A stretch of DNA of 64,000 bases from Niveispirillum sp943371025 (GCA_943371025.1 CALRTC020000001.1:310001-374000), one strand, 5' to 3'. Positions 1 to 8,827 are shown, counted from the stretch's first letter. Made by a program: numbers and translations. Notes: generated from the sequence alone by a model not told the origin.

Positions 1-122
1 CGGACCAGCGTCAGACGTGTCGCCCCACCGCAAGCCAGTACAATGCCCGCGATCTGCCGCGCCAACCGGGCAGCGCGATCATGAAGCGGACCCTCATCAT
101 CATGTTCCATCTCAAGGAGCAT
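1..122 (-). CDS. Hypothetical protein, partial (runs off left edge)
   Basis: An open frame starts with ATG at 122 on the minus strand and stays open to the window edge, giving the first 40 residues (starting MLLEMEHDDEG and reaching a hydrophobic stretch around IAGIVLACGG). A G-rich ribosome-binding-like tract lies just upstream, and the start is only 13 bases past the stop of the preceding leftward gene, so the two probably form an operon. No family is recognisable from the fragment. The frame could still be a chance opening, because codon third positions are only moderately GC-rich. Confidence 0.4.
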   Translation of the reverse strand, partial: MLLEMEHDDEGPLHDRAARLARQIAGIVLACGGATRLTLV

Positions 123-135
123 GATCCCCCCTGTT

Positions 136-564
136 TCAAAAGGTGCCGGGAAGCCGGCTGTAGATGGCGGCGTCGACCGACCAGACATGCGGAGCGATGG
201 CGTCGGGATGCTGCCGCCCTGCCAGCACCGCCATCAGCAGGCCTGCCAGATGCTGGGCATCGGCCATGCAGCGGCATCGGATGCGGGCGATATCGGCCAC
301 GCCGTCTCCCAGGCGCAGACGCAGTTCCGTCCGGCCCCGCCGGCCGCAGGCCGCGGCTTCCCGCAGGTCGGCCAACGGGCGGATTTCCGCCCGGTCCTGT
401 TCGCAGACCAGCAGCAGGCCGTTCGCCACGTTGATTTCCAGCCGCGTCCCGAATCCGGTCGCCAGCACCCGCCAGTCCGGATCGAACAATGGCCGCAGCT
501 TCATCAGCAGCAAGGGCCGGCACAGGCGGCGCAGCCGGCGAAGCGATGGGGTAAAGGTGTGCAT
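136..564 (-). CDS. Hypothetical protein (142 aa)
   Basis: A 142-residue frame on the minus strand with ordinary composition, unlike the Arg/Gly/Pro-rich frame that overlaps it. It begins with a basic segment (RRLRRLCRP), followed by strand-like stretches (WRVLATGFGTRLEINVANG) and a helical C-terminal part (ADAQHLAGLLMAVLAG). There is no signal peptide or membrane helix. I do not recognise the family. It appears to be the first gene of a leftward pair with the partial gene ending at the window edge. Confidence 0.5.
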   Translation of the reverse strand: MHTFTPSLRRLRRLCRPLLLMKLRPLFDPDWRVLATGFGTRLEINVANGLLLVCEQDRAEIRPLADLREAAACGRRGRTELRLRLGDGVADIARIRCRCMADAQHLAGLLMAVLAGRQHPDAIAPHVWSVDAAIYSRLPGTF

Positions 565-809
565 GCCGAGGGTCCATCTGGAAGAGGCCGAGCAGCGGCG
601 GGCATTGCCTGCCGGTCTGGCCGTCGACTGATGACGACTATCCGTTCATGCGGCATCAACGTTCCATGCGTAAGCAGACCGGGGTGTATTAAAATTCATA
701 TATTCGTCTGGGGGTATTGTGGTTCATCATTGATGTTAATGACTTTTTATTTGCTTGAGCTTTGTGTGGGGCGCAGTGGGAAGGGCATCGTAACGATCGG
801 AGCGTCGTC

Positions 810-1247
810 ATGCGGTCCCTTCTTCTTGGGATGCTTCCCGTTCTTCTGGCTTTGTCGGGTACAGCCGCCGCCAAGCCGGCGGCCTGTGATCAATTGACAG
901 GGGTCATCGTCACCGCGTCCTGGTACGGGCCCGACCATCATGGCCATCCGACGGCCAGCGGCGAGATTTTCGACCGCGATGCCCTGACGGCCGCCCATCC
1001 CTGTCTGCCGTTCGGCACCGTGCTGACGGTGGAAGATGTGGCGACGGGGCGGGTTGTGGCCGTGCGCATCAATGACCGGGGCCCCTTCCGGCCGGGGCGG
1101 CAGATCGACCTGTCGGAAGCCGCCGCCCGGCGCCTGGGGCTGCTCCGGCGTGGTCTGGGGCAGGTGCGGCTTTATCTGGCCGCTGCACCATCCATCTGTC
1201 CGGTTCAGCGCCCCTGTGCCGCTGCCGCATTGCCCGCCCGCCGGTAG
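810..1247 (+). CDS. RlpA-like septal ring lytic transglycosylase family protein
   Basis: 145 residues: an N-terminal signal peptide (about 1-21, ending GTAAA) followed by a double-psi beta-barrel domain. The RlpA hallmarks SWYG (37-40) and INDRGPF (87-93) are both present. RlpA proteins act in the envelope on peptidoglycan, cleaving denuded glycan strands at the septum. This one lacks a C-terminal SPOR domain and has no lipobox cysteine, so it is a short secreted version. The ATG at 810 is chosen over an upstream in-frame start because it begins the signal peptide. Its last 43 bases overlap the convergent AraC gene. Whether it is enzymatically active is unknown. Confidence 0.85.
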   Translation: MRSLLLGMLPVLLALSGTAAAKPAACDQLTGVIVTASWYGPDHHGHPTASGEIFDRDALTAAHPCLPFGTVLTVEDVATGRVVAVRINDRGPFRPGRQIDLSEAAARRLGLLRRGLGQVRLYLAAAPSICPVQRPCAAAALPARR

Positions 1248-2233
1248 CGGGCGGGGGCCATACCTGTCCAGGCCCGGAAGGCGCGGGTGAAGGCCGAGGG
1301 TTCGGCAAAGCCCAGCTGGGCTGCGATCTCCGCCAGCGGCCGATCTGAATGCAGCGCCTCGCGCGCCAGTTCCAGCCGTAGCCGATCCTTGATCGCCTGG
1401 AAAGAGGTGCCTTCCTGCCGCAGGGCCCGGCGCAGGGTGGCGGGGGAACAGCGCAGGCTGGCCGCCAGCGTGTCGAAATCCGGCCAGTCGGCGGGGGGAC
1501 GGCGGCGCAGCAGGCCGGTGACGCGCCGGGACAGGCCATCGGGATTGCGATATTTCACCAGGAAGGATTCGGGCGCCTGGTTCAGGAAGGAACGTGCGCT
1601 GTCGGCATTCTGCACCAAAGGCAGGGACAGATGGTCGGCATCGAACCAGAGCCGGCTGACCGGCTGATCGAACGCCGTTTCCGCGCTGAACAGGGTGGCA
1701 TATTCGCCAGCCTGCGGCGGGCGCGGATAGGCGAAGTCGGCCGACAGGATAGGGATGCGGCGGCGCACCAGCCAGCAGGCCACCCCATGCACATAGACAT
1801 AGAGCGTCTCCACCGCGAAGACGGGGGGCGGGCGGGCGGGATCGGTGGCCCGGATTTCCAGCGCCGCGCGCCGTCCCTGCCGACGCAGCCCGATGGACAG
1901 ATCCTGGAACAGGGTGCCGTAGAAACGGCATTGCCGGGTCAAGGCCCCGCCCAGATCCGTCGCCCCCAAGGCCAGAAGGCAGGCCAGCGCGAAGCTGCCC
2001 ACCCGCATGGACCGGCTGTCCATGCCGAAGAATTCGTCATCCAGCACCTGCGCCACCTGACGCAGCAGGGCCGCATAGGCGGCAACCGACACCCGGGCCC
2101 CGGCATCATCCAGCAGCGCGGGGACGATGCCGGCCTTGTCCAGCACAGGTGATGTATCCATGTTCCGGTGGCGCAGGCCCGACAGGGCCGACAGCACGAA
2201 CAGCACCGAGACAGAACCCTTTTCCGGGATCAT
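1205..2233 (-). CDS. AraC family transcriptional regulator
   Basis: 342 residues. The N-terminal two thirds resemble the arabinose-binding-like domain of OruR-type AraC regulators. The C-terminal about 100 residues form the paired helix-turn-helix DNA-binding domain, recognisable by LAEIAAQLGFAEPSAFTRAF. The start at 2233 has an AAGG ribosome-binding site about 6 bases upstream; a second Met at 2161 is an alternative. It is transcribed away from the thiolase gene across a 131-bp divergent region, so it may control the thiolase and acyl-CoA dehydrogenase. That link is inferred from position alone. The 3' end overlaps the convergent rlpA-like gene. Confidence 0.85.
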   Translation of the reverse strand: MIPEKGSVSVLFVLSALSGLRHRNMDTSPVLDKAGIVPALLDDAGARVSVAAYAALLRQVAQVLDDEFFGMDSRSMRVGSFALACLLALGATDLGGALTRQCRFYGTLFQDLSIGLRRQGRRAALEIRATDPARPPPVFAVETLYVYVHGVACWLVRRRIPILSADFAYPRPPQAGEYATLFSAETAFDQPVSRLWFDADHLSLPLVQNADSARSFLNQAPESFLVKYRNPDGLSRRVTGLLRRRPPADWPDFDTLAASLRCSPATLRRALRQEGTSFQAIKDRLRLELAREALHSDRPLAEIAAQLGFAEPSAFTRAFRAWTGMAPARYRRAGNAAAAQGR

Positions 2234-2364
2234 CGCCGCCTTGAGAAATTGACAAAACTGATCATGGAATTTGATCAGAACGGTTATGGATGATCGGAAG
2301 GGGTAAGTCTACGCTGCCGCCAACAACTGGTCCCCCAACAACTGGTCCCAAGGAAGGAAATGCC

Positions 2365-3552
2365 ATGAGCCATGCCGACCCCATCGTCATCGTGTCTGCC
2401 GCCCGCACTGCCATGGGCGGCATGATGGGCGACCTGTCCGGCCTGACGGCTGCGCAGCTGGGCGCCGCCGCCGTCAAGGCCGCCGTGGAGCGGGCCGGCA
2501 TTTCCGGCGACAGCGTGCAGGAACTGCTGATGGGCAATGTGCTGCAGGCGGGCCAGGGGCAGGCGCCGGGCCGGCAGGCGGCGCTGGGGGCGGGGCTGCC
2601 TTTGTCCGTCACCTGTTCCACCCTGAACAAGATGTGCGGCAGCGGCATGAAGACCACCATGCTGGCCCATGACCTGATCCTGGCCGGCAGTGCGGATATC
2701 GTGGTCGCCGCCGGCATGGAGAGCATGTCCAACGCGCCCTATCTGCTGGACCGGGCGCGCGGCGGCTATCGCTATGGCCATGCCACCATTTACGATCATA
2801 TGGCGCTGGACGGGCTGGAAGATGCCTATGAGCGCGGCCGGGCCATGGGCACCTATGCCGAGGATACGGCCAGCCATTTCGGTTTCACGCGCGAGGCCCA
2901 GGACGCCTACGCCCTGGAAAGCCTGCGCCGCGCCAAGCAGGCGGTCGACGACGGCACCTTCGATACGGAAGTGGTGCCGGTCACGGTGAAGGGCCGCGGC
3001 GGCGATGTGGTTGTGTCCCGGGATGAACAGCCCGGCAAGGGCCGGCCGGAGAAGATCCCGACCCTGAAGCCCGCCTTCCGCAAGGATGGCACGGTGACGG
3101 CCGCCAACAGCAGCTCCATCAGCGACGGGGCCGCCGCCCTGGTGCTGATGCGCGCATCGGAAGCGGAAAAGCGCGGCCTGTCGCCGCTGGCCCGCATTGT
3201 CGGCCATGCCGGTCACGCCCGCGCGCCGGCCTGGTTCACCACGGCCCCCATCGGTGCCATGGAGGCCCTGTTCGCCAAGACGGGCTGGACCGCCCGGCAA
3301 GTTGACCTGTTCGAGATCAACGAGGCCTTTGCCGTCGTCGCCATGGCGGCGATGAAGGAAATGGGGCTGCCGCATGAGAAGGTGAATGTGCATGGCGGCG
3401 CCTGCGCGCTGGGCCACCCGATCGGTGCCTCGGGTGCCCGTATCCTGGTCACGCTGCTGCACGCGCTGAAGAAGTATGGGCTGAAGCGCGGCGTCGGCTC
3501 GCTCTGCATTGGCGGGGGCGAGGCGACGGCGATGGCGGTGGAGCTGGTTTGA
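2365..3552 (+). CDS. Acetyl-CoA acetyltransferase (thiolase)
   Basis: 395 residues, full length for a thiolase. The catalytic triad is visible: nucleophile Cys91 in NKMCGSG, His351 in GHPIG, and Cys381 in SLCIGGG. It condenses two acetyl-CoA or performs the reverse thiolysis, in the cytoplasm. The ATG at 2365 follows a clear AAGGAAGG site. Just upstream is a short tandem duplication (about 15 bp, 2320-2350). It is followed, after an inverted-repeat element, by an acyl-CoA dehydrogenase, which points to beta-oxidation or branched-chain/butyrate breakdown rather than polymer synthesis. The true substrate chain length cannot be read from sequence. Confidence 0.93.
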   Translation: MSHADPIVIVSAARTAMGGMMGDLSGLTAAQLGAAAVKAAVERAGISGDSVQELLMGNVLQAGQGQAPGRQAALGAGLPLSVTCSTLNKMCGSGMKTTMLAHDLILAGSADIVVAAGMESMSNAPYLLDRARGGYRYGHATIYDHMALDGLEDAYERGRAMGTYAEDTASHFGFTREAQDAYALESLRRAKQAVDDGTFDTEVVPVTVKGRGGDVVVSRDEQPGKGRPEKIPTLKPAFRKDGTVTAANSSSISDGAAALVLMRASEAEKRGLSPLARIVGHAGHARAPAWFTTAPIGAMEALFAKTGWTARQVDLFEINEAFAVVAMAAMKEMGLPHEKVNVHGGACALGHPIGASGARILVTLLHALKKYGLKRGVGSLCIGGGEATAMAVELV

Positions 3553-3567
3553 GAAGCACAACCACGC

Positions 3568-3692
3568 TGCCTCCCCCTTGATGAGCGGGGGGCCAGGGGC
3601 CAATAGCCCGACCATTCCGCTGCTTTGATCCAAGCTGCCCGACCGTTTGATCTTGTGGCCCCTGGACCCCCGCTCATCAAGGGGGAGGCAGG
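3568..3692. repeat. Dispersed long inverted repeat, family B copy 1
   Basis: Two arms of about 35 bases (3568-3602 and 3656-3692) are near-perfect reverse complements, both containing CTTGATGAGCGGGG and CCAGGGGCC, separated by about 50 bases. The same arms recur at 39167-39256. It sits between the thiolase and acyl-CoA dehydrogenase genes and could form a strong stem in the mRNA. No transposase or obvious target duplication was seen. Confidence 0.8.
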
Positions 3693-3745
3693 GAGTGCCA
3701 GGGGATAAGCTGCGATCTTTCTCGAAGCCCACGAAGGACACCCCC

Positions 3746-4873
3746 ATGATCCTCAGCGAAGAACAGGCGATGATCCGCGACATGGCGCGGCAGTTTGCGC
3801 GTGAACGGCTGGCGCCCGGTGCGGCGGAGCGTGACCGGACCCATCGTTTTCCGGCCGAAGAGCTGCGGGAGATGGGGGAATTGGGCCTGCTGGGCATGGT
3901 GGTGCCCGAGGAATGGGGCGGGGCGGGGGCCGATGCCGTCGCCTATGCCCTGGCGATCGAGGAGATCGCCGCCGGCGACGGCGCCATTTCCACCATCATG
4001 AGCGTGCATAATTCGGTGGGCTGTGCGCCCATCCTGAAATTCGGTACCGACGCGCAGAAGGAACAATATCTGCGGCCCATGGCGGCGGGCCGCGTGCTGG
4101 GCGCCTTCTGCCTGACCGAACCGCAGGCGGGGTCCGATGCGTCGGCGCTGCGCACGCGGGCCGTGGCCGATGGCGACCATTATGTGCTGAACGGTGCCAA
4201 GCAGTTCATCACCAACGGCCAGCATGCCGGCGTGGCCCTGGTCTTTGCCGTCACTGACCCGGCGGCGGGCAAGAAAGGCATCTCTGCCTTTCTGGTCCCC
4301 ACCGACAATCCGGGATACAAGGTCGCGCGGCTGGAACAGAAGATGGGCCAGCGCTGTTCCGACACGGCGCAGATCCTGCTGGAGGATGCGCGCGTGCCGG
4401 CCAGCGCCATGCTGGGCAAGCCCGGCGAGGGATATCGCATCGCGCTGGCCAATCTGGAAGGCGGGCGCATCGGCATCGCGTCGCAGTCTGTGGGCATGGC
4501 CCAGGCCGCGTTCGAGGCGGCGCGCGATTATGCCCGCGACCGGGTGTCGATGGGGGTGCCCATCATCGAACATCAGGCCGTCGCCTTCCGGCTGGCCGAT
4601 ATGGCGACCCGGATCGAGGCGGCCCGCCAGCTGGTGCTGCATGCGGCGTCCTTGCGCGGGGCGGGTCAGCCCTGCCTGAAGGAAGCGTCCATGGCCAAGC
4701 TGTTCGCATCGGAGATGGCCGAACGCGTCTGTTCGGACGCCATCCAGACCTTTGGCGGCTATGGCTATGTCGATGATTTCCCGGTGGAGCGCATCTATCG
4801 CGATGTGCGCGTCTGCCAGATCTATGAGGGCACCAGCGACATCCAGCGGTTGGTCATCGCCCGCAATCTGTGA
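3746..4873 (+). CDS. Acyl-CoA dehydrogenase
   Basis: 375 residues covering the N-terminal helical, middle beta and C-terminal helical domains of the FAD-dependent acyl-CoA dehydrogenase family. FAD-contact motifs such as AFCLTEPQAGSDAS and KQFITNG are present, and the catalytic base is Glu361 in IYEGTSDIQ. It introduces a trans-2,3 double bond into acyl-CoA and passes electrons to ETF. The ATG at 3746 is the family-typical start (MILSEEQ); an upstream in-frame extension runs through the family B repeat and is not real coding. It probably works with the upstream thiolase. Short- or branched-chain specificity is possible but unproven. Confidence 0.93.
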   Translation: MILSEEQAMIRDMARQFARERLAPGAAERDRTHRFPAEELREMGELGLLGMVVPEEWGGAGADAVAYALAIEEIAAGDGAISTIMSVHNSVGCAPILKFGTDAQKEQYLRPMAAGRVLGAFCLTEPQAGSDASALRTRAVADGDHYVLNGAKQFITNGQHAGVALVFAVTDPAAGKKGISAFLVPTDNPGYKVARLEQKMGQRCSDTAQILLEDARVPASAMLGKPGEGYRIALANLEGGRIGIASQSVGMAQAAFEAARDYARDRVSMGVPIIEHQAVAFRLADMATRIEAARQLVLHAASLRGAGQPCLKEASMAKLFASEMAERVCSDAIQTFGGYGYVDDFPVERIYRDVRVCQIYEGTSDIQRLVIARNL

Positions 4874-4897
4874 CGCGACCTCCCCCTGCCAAAAGGG

Positions 4898-4938
4898 AAG
4901 GGCCAGCGGATGCCGATCGCATCCGCTGGCCCTTTTTG
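4898..4938 (+). terminator. Rho-independent terminator after acyl-CoA dehydrogenase
   Basis: A perfect 16-bp stem (AAGGGCCAGCGGATGC and its complement) with a 5-base loop is followed by a T run, 25 bases after the stop codon. Confidence 0.9.
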
Positions 4939-5207
4939 TTTCTAGGGTCTGGGTCTTATCCTGAAAAGATTGCAACAATGAAACTAAATTGTCGGTAGAT
5001 CGATTCGTCTAGTGATAATGGCTGGTCTGTAACGAAGAAACAACTGAAACATAAGGGATGGTGCCAAGTACAGAATTTATGGATACTGGCCTATATACTC
5101 CGTATAGGCGGCATATTGTGTCAATACCAACAAGGTTCGTCTTTTCGGTTGTGGGTGTGCCGGCTATAAAGGGCACTGCTGCCGGCCCGGCCGGCATGGG
5201 TGGATAA
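4939..5207 (+). other. Intergenic region upstream of the cellulase
   Basis: About 270 bases, clearly more AT-rich than its flanks, with no convincing gene. A small inverted repeat (CCTATA...TATAGG, 5090-5108) and a GC-rich palindromic patch near 5180-5196 are the only structures seen. It must carry the promoter of the cellulase gene, but no confident -35/-10 pair could be assigned. Confidence 0.5.
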
Positions 5208-8200
5208 GTGGAAAGCCGAACCGAAATGACGACAAGCGTAAAGATGAGCGTGGATTCCAACTGGGGATCCGGGTTTGTGGGAACAATCACCATCCGCAAC
5301 GAGGGGACGGAGCCGGTCAATGGCTGGACCCTGGATTTCAAGTTCCCGCACAGCATCGACGGCCTGTGGAACGGCACGATCCTGTCCCATGCCGATGGCG
5401 GCTATTCGATCAAGGATGCCGGATGGAACGCCAGCATCCCGCCGGGCGGCAGCGTCAGCTTCGGCTTCTACGGCACGCCCAATGGCGCCATCGAACCGTC
5501 ACCCACCTGGACCGTGAATGGCCAGGCCGCGACCTGGGCTGATGCGCTGCCCTGGCTGTCGGTGGCGGACAGCGCCATTGTCGAGGGCAATGGCGGCACG
5601 ACCGACGCGCTGATCACCCTGCGCCTGTCCAAGCCGGCGACGGAGGCCGTGTCGGTCGATCTGGCGACCTCTGGCTATACCGCCTGGGCCGGCAGCGATT
5701 TCCAGGGCGTGGCCCAGACCGTCAGCTTCGCCGCCGGGGAGCAGGAGAAGGTGATCCGCATCCCGGTCAATGGCGACCTGGCCGTGGAACAGGACGAGTT
5801 CTTCAATGTCAATCTGAGCAATGCCCGCGGCATCCGCGTCATGGACGGGGTGGCCAAGGTCACCATCCAGAATGACGATGCCATGGTCGCGCCCAGCATC
5901 CAGGTTTCCGACGTGACGGTGACGGAGGGCGGGCCGGGTGGCCAGACGCTGGCCAGTTTCACCGTCAGCCTGTCCAACATCTATGACAAGCCGGTCAGCG
6001 TCCAATATGCCACGGCCGATGGCAGTGCCTCGGCAGCCGATGGTGATTACAATGCCACCTCCGGCACCTTGAGCTTCGCGGCAGGCGAGACCAGCAAGAC
6101 CGTTACGGTCGTGGTCAATGGCGACAGCCAGGTGGAGGCGGACGAGGCCTTCAAGCTGCTGCTGTCGCAACCCGTCAATGGCACCATCACCGACGGCGAG
6201 GGGACGGGCACCATCCTCAGCGACGATGCCCCGCCCAGGATCAGCGTGGCCGATGTGACCCTGCCGGAAGGCAATGGCACCGGCACGGCCCTGGTGGAGG
6301 TGCGGCTGTCGGGCGCCACCGACCGGCCGGTGACGGTGGATTACGCCACCTCCGTCGGGACCGCCCTGCCGGACCAGGATTACACCCAGACCAGCGGCAC
6401 CCTGACCTTCGCTCCCGGCGAAACCAGCAAGCTGGTGCCCATCACCATCCTGGGTGACACCCAGTTCGAGGATCAGGAATATTTCTTCCTGAACCTGTCG
6501 CAGCCGACCAACGCCACCATCGAGGATGGCCAGGGCGTGATCCGGCTGGACAATGACGATGCCCAGCCGCTGGGCCTGTCCATCGCCGACCTGACCATGG
6601 CGGAGGGCGACGGGTCGGGCGTGGCGCGGGTGACCGTCACCCTGACGGCTGCCACCGACCATCCGGTCACGGTCAACTATGCCAGCAGCAACAATTCGGC
6701 CACGGCCGGCAGCGACTATACCGCCGTCACCGGCACCCTGACCTTCGCCGCGGGCGAGACGTCGAAGGTGATCGAGGTGGCGATCCTGGGCGATACGGCG
6801 GGCGAGGGGGCGGAGGATTTCAATATCGACCTGTCCGGCGCCAGCGGGGCGGAGATCCTGAAATCCACGGGCAAGGTCACGTTGACCAATGATGACCTGC
6901 CCACGATCAGCGTTTCCATCGCCCATGCCACGGTCACGGAAAGCGACCCCGGCGCCACCATCGGCGGCTTCCTGCATGTGGAAGGCAACCAGTTCGTCGA
7001 TGAAAGCGGGGCCACGGTGCGCCTGAACGGTGTGAACTGGGGCGGCATGCAGGAGACGGTGAACGCGCCGTTCGGCATCTGGACGCGTCCGTGGCAGGAC
7101 ATCATGAACCAGATGAAGGAACTGGGCTTCAACACCATCCGCCTGCCCTTTTCCACCGACACGCTGGCCGACGGCGCGCAGGCCCAGCCGCATGCCTGGC
7201 TGAACCCCGACTGGGCCGGCAAGACGCCGCTGGAGATCATGGATGACATTGTCGATTATGCCGGCGAGATCGGCATGCGCATCATCCTGGACCGCCATCG
7301 TGGTGAAGCCGGCGGCGCCGCCGACACCAATGGCAACGGCCTGTGGTATTATGGCGACTATACCGAGGAACGCTGGATCCAGGATTGGGTGACGCTGGCC
7401 CAGCGCTATGCCGACAATCCCACCGTCATCGGCGCCGATCTTTACAACGAGCCCTATGGCTATGCCCCGCACCAGCCGGACCTGGGTCTGGCCGGATGGG
7501 GCAATGGCGGGCCCACCGACTGGCGTCTGGCCGCCGAACGCGCCGGCAATGCCATCCAGCAGGCCAACCCGGACTGGCTGATCTTTGTCGAGGGCAACAG
7601 CACCTATAACGACAATTGGTATATCTGGGGCGGCAACCTGATGGGGGCGGACCAGTATCCCGTGCGCCTGGAGGACCCGTCCAAGCTGGTCTATTCCCCG
7701 CATGTCTATTTCCGCGACCCCTCCTATTACCTGCCGAACACGCAGTATCAGGATTTCCAGAAATACTGGGGCTATCTGTTCGAACAGAACCGCGCGCCGA
7801 TCATGGTGGGCGAGTTCGGGTCGCGCCTGATCAACGAGGCGCAGGTCGAATGGATGAAGGCGCTGGTCCGTTATATGAACGGCGATTTCAACGGCGACGG
7901 CGTCTCCGACCTGGCGCCGGGCCAGCAGGGCGTCAGTTTCACCTTCTGGGATTTCAGCCCGTCATCGGCCGATACGGGCGGCATCCTGGCCGACGACTGG
8001 CAGAGTGTGAACTGGAACAAGATGAACATCATCAAGGAAGGCATGATCGACCTGCCGCGCGCCGACGGCAAGACCATGCTGACCTTCGCCATCAGCCTGT
8101 CGCAGAAAGTCAGCGACCTGGAGCACCCGGTCACCATCGGTTACCACACGATCGACGGCACGGCGACGGAAGGGTCCGATTATGTGGGCACGTCCGGCAC

Positions 8201-8504
8201 CCTGACCTTCAAATGGGGGGAGATGTCGAAGCTGGTGCAGGTGGAGGTGCTGTCCGACACTGTGCTGGAAGGCAAGGAAAGCGTCATCCTGGAAATCACC
8301 GACGCCAATGGCGCCATCATCGGCACGGCCCGCGCCGTCGGCACCATCGCTGACAATGACGGGGGCAGTGCGGCGGCGGCACCGGCAGTGACGGTGGCGG
8401 ATGATGACAGTGCGGCGCTTTATGCGGATGCCGGCGTGGAGGATGTGGCCCCCGTGCTGGGCCATCTGAACCAGATCAGCGACGGGCTGCTGATGGTGGC
8501 CTGA
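5208..8504 (+). CDS. Multidomain cellulase: CBM2, Calx-beta repeats, GH5
   Basis: About 1098 residues. In order: a cellulose-binding CBM2 domain (about 8-105), four complete Calx-beta repeats (about 116-224, 231-341, 345-451, 457-563), the first strand of a fifth Calx-beta (567-584), a GH5 endoglucanase domain (about 585-955), the rest of the fifth Calx-beta (about 957-1051) and an acidic tail ending in LLMVA. GH5 catalytic glutamates are Glu748 (LYNEP, acid/base) and Glu869 (VGEFG, nucleophile). It should hydrolyse beta-1,4-glucan outside the cell. There is no signal peptide, so export by type I secretion through the C-terminal tail is inferred. The start is GTG 5208 or ATG 5226; neither has a strong ribosome-binding site. 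The stop codon lies at the edge of a family E repeat. Confidence 0.92.
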   Translation: MESRTEMTTSVKMSVDSNWGSGFVGTITIRNEGTEPVNGWTLDFKFPHSIDGLWNGTILSHADGGYSIKDAGWNASIPPGGSVSFGFYGTPNGAIEPSPTWTVNGQAATWADALPWLSVADSAIVEGNGGTTDALITLRLSKPATEAVSVDLATSGYTAWAGSDFQGVAQTVSFAAGEQEKVIRIPVNGDLAVEQDEFFNVNLSNARGIRVMDGVAKVTIQNDDAMVAPSIQVSDVTVTEGGPGGQTLASFTVSLSNIYDKPVSVQYATADGSASAADGDYNATSGTLSFAAGETSKTVTVVVNGDSQVEADEAFKLLLSQPVNGTITDGEGTGTILSDDAPPRISVADVTLPEGNGTGTALVEVRLSGATDRPVTVDYATSVGTALPDQDYTQTSGTLTFAPGETSKLVPITILGDTQFEDQEYFFLNLSQPTNATIEDGQGVIRLDNDDAQPLGLSIADLTMAEGDGSGVARVTVTLTAATDHPVTVNYASSNNSATAGSDYTAVTGTLTFAAGETSKVIEVAILGDTAGEGAEDFNIDLSGASGAEILKSTGKVTLTNDDLPTISVSIAHATVTESDPGATIGGFLHVEGNQFVDESGATVRLNGVNWGGMQETVNAPFGIWTRPWQDIMNQMKELGFNTIRLPFSTDTLADGAQAQPHAWLNPDWAGKTPLEIMDDIVDYAGEIGMRIILDRHRGEAGGAADTNGNGLWYYGDYTEERWIQDWVTLAQRYADNPTVIGADLYNEPYGYAPHQPDLGLAGWGNGGPTDWRLAAERAGNAIQQANPDWLIFVEGNSTYNDNWYIWGGNLMGADQYPVRLEDPSKLVYSPHVYFRDPSYYLPNTQYQDFQKYWGYLFEQNRAPIMVGEFGSRLINEAQVEWMKALVRYMNGDFNGDGVSDLAPGQQGVSFTFWDFSPSSADTGGILADDWQSVNWNKMNIIKEGMIDLPRADGKTMLTFAISLSQKVSDLEHPVTIGYHTIDGTATEGSDYVGTSGTLTFKWGEMSKLVQVEVLSDTVLEGKESVILEITDANGAIIGTARAVGTIADNDGGSAAAAPAVTVADDDSAALYADAGVEDVAPVLGHLNQISDGLLMVA

Positions 8505-8664
8505 TACTGATCTGCATGGATCAGAACCTGCGGCCCTGATCCATGCAGCCCTCACGCGCCGGGCGCCGCCATCCGGCGGCTTGGCTCACGCGCGCATGGG
8601 CGCGCGGGCGCTCGTACCGCGCCAACCAAGCTACGATGAGTTTCACTCACCGCAGCTTGGTATG
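8502..8664 (-). repeat. Structured dispersed repeat, family E copy 1
   Basis: Begins TGATAC, with the TGA doubling as the cellulase stop, and ends TTGGTATGA-like. Contains a perfect 13-bp outer hairpin (8511-8547), the common core CTCACGCGCCGGG, an inner stem GCCGCC-atcc-GGCGGC, a stem GCGCGC/GCGCGC and a 3' hairpin (8625-8662). Two A:C mismatches in the 3' hairpin become G:U pairs on the minus strand. Lies between the convergent cellulase and tRNA-Pro genes. Confidence 0.8.
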
Positions 8665-8690
8665 AGCCGATCCGTAATGGCATCGGGAAT

Positions 8691-8727
8691 GCGGCATCCG
8701 GATCGAAAGGTCCGGGTGCCGCTTTTT
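8691..8727 (+). terminator. Rho-independent terminator (rightward)
   Basis: A 12-bp stem (GCGGCATCCGGA pairing with TCCGGGTGCCGC, one wobble) is followed by TTTTT. It would end transcripts coming from the cellulase through repeat copy 1. Confidence 0.8.
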
Positions 8728-8763
8728 CAGGCGCGCGAGGTGCGCAACAGGCCCGGAAAACAC

Positions 8764-8794
8764 GAAAGCCGCCGTCCAGGGGACGGCGGCTTTT
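8764..8794. terminator. Terminator hairpin downstream of tRNA-Pro
   Basis: A 13-bp stem (AAAGCCGCCGTCC with its complement) with A and T runs on either side, so it could act in both directions. It lies 34 bases past the 3' end of the leftward tRNA gene. Confidence 0.75.
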
Positions 8795-8827
8795 CGCTGT
8801 AAGCCTTTGATCGGCCTCACGAGAGAA

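Noticed and set aside
11..577. A 188-residue leftward frame overlapping the first two genes
   Set aside because: Arg/Gly/Pro-rich composition; the alternative frame at 136-564 has normal composition.
5499..7703. A 734-residue leftward frame opposite the cellulase
   Set aside because: Pure shadow of the repetitive Calx-beta and GH5 coding sequence.
8581..8802. A 73-residue frame within and after repeat copy 1
   Set aside because: It is made of the family E repeat and terminator hairpins and does not resemble a protein.
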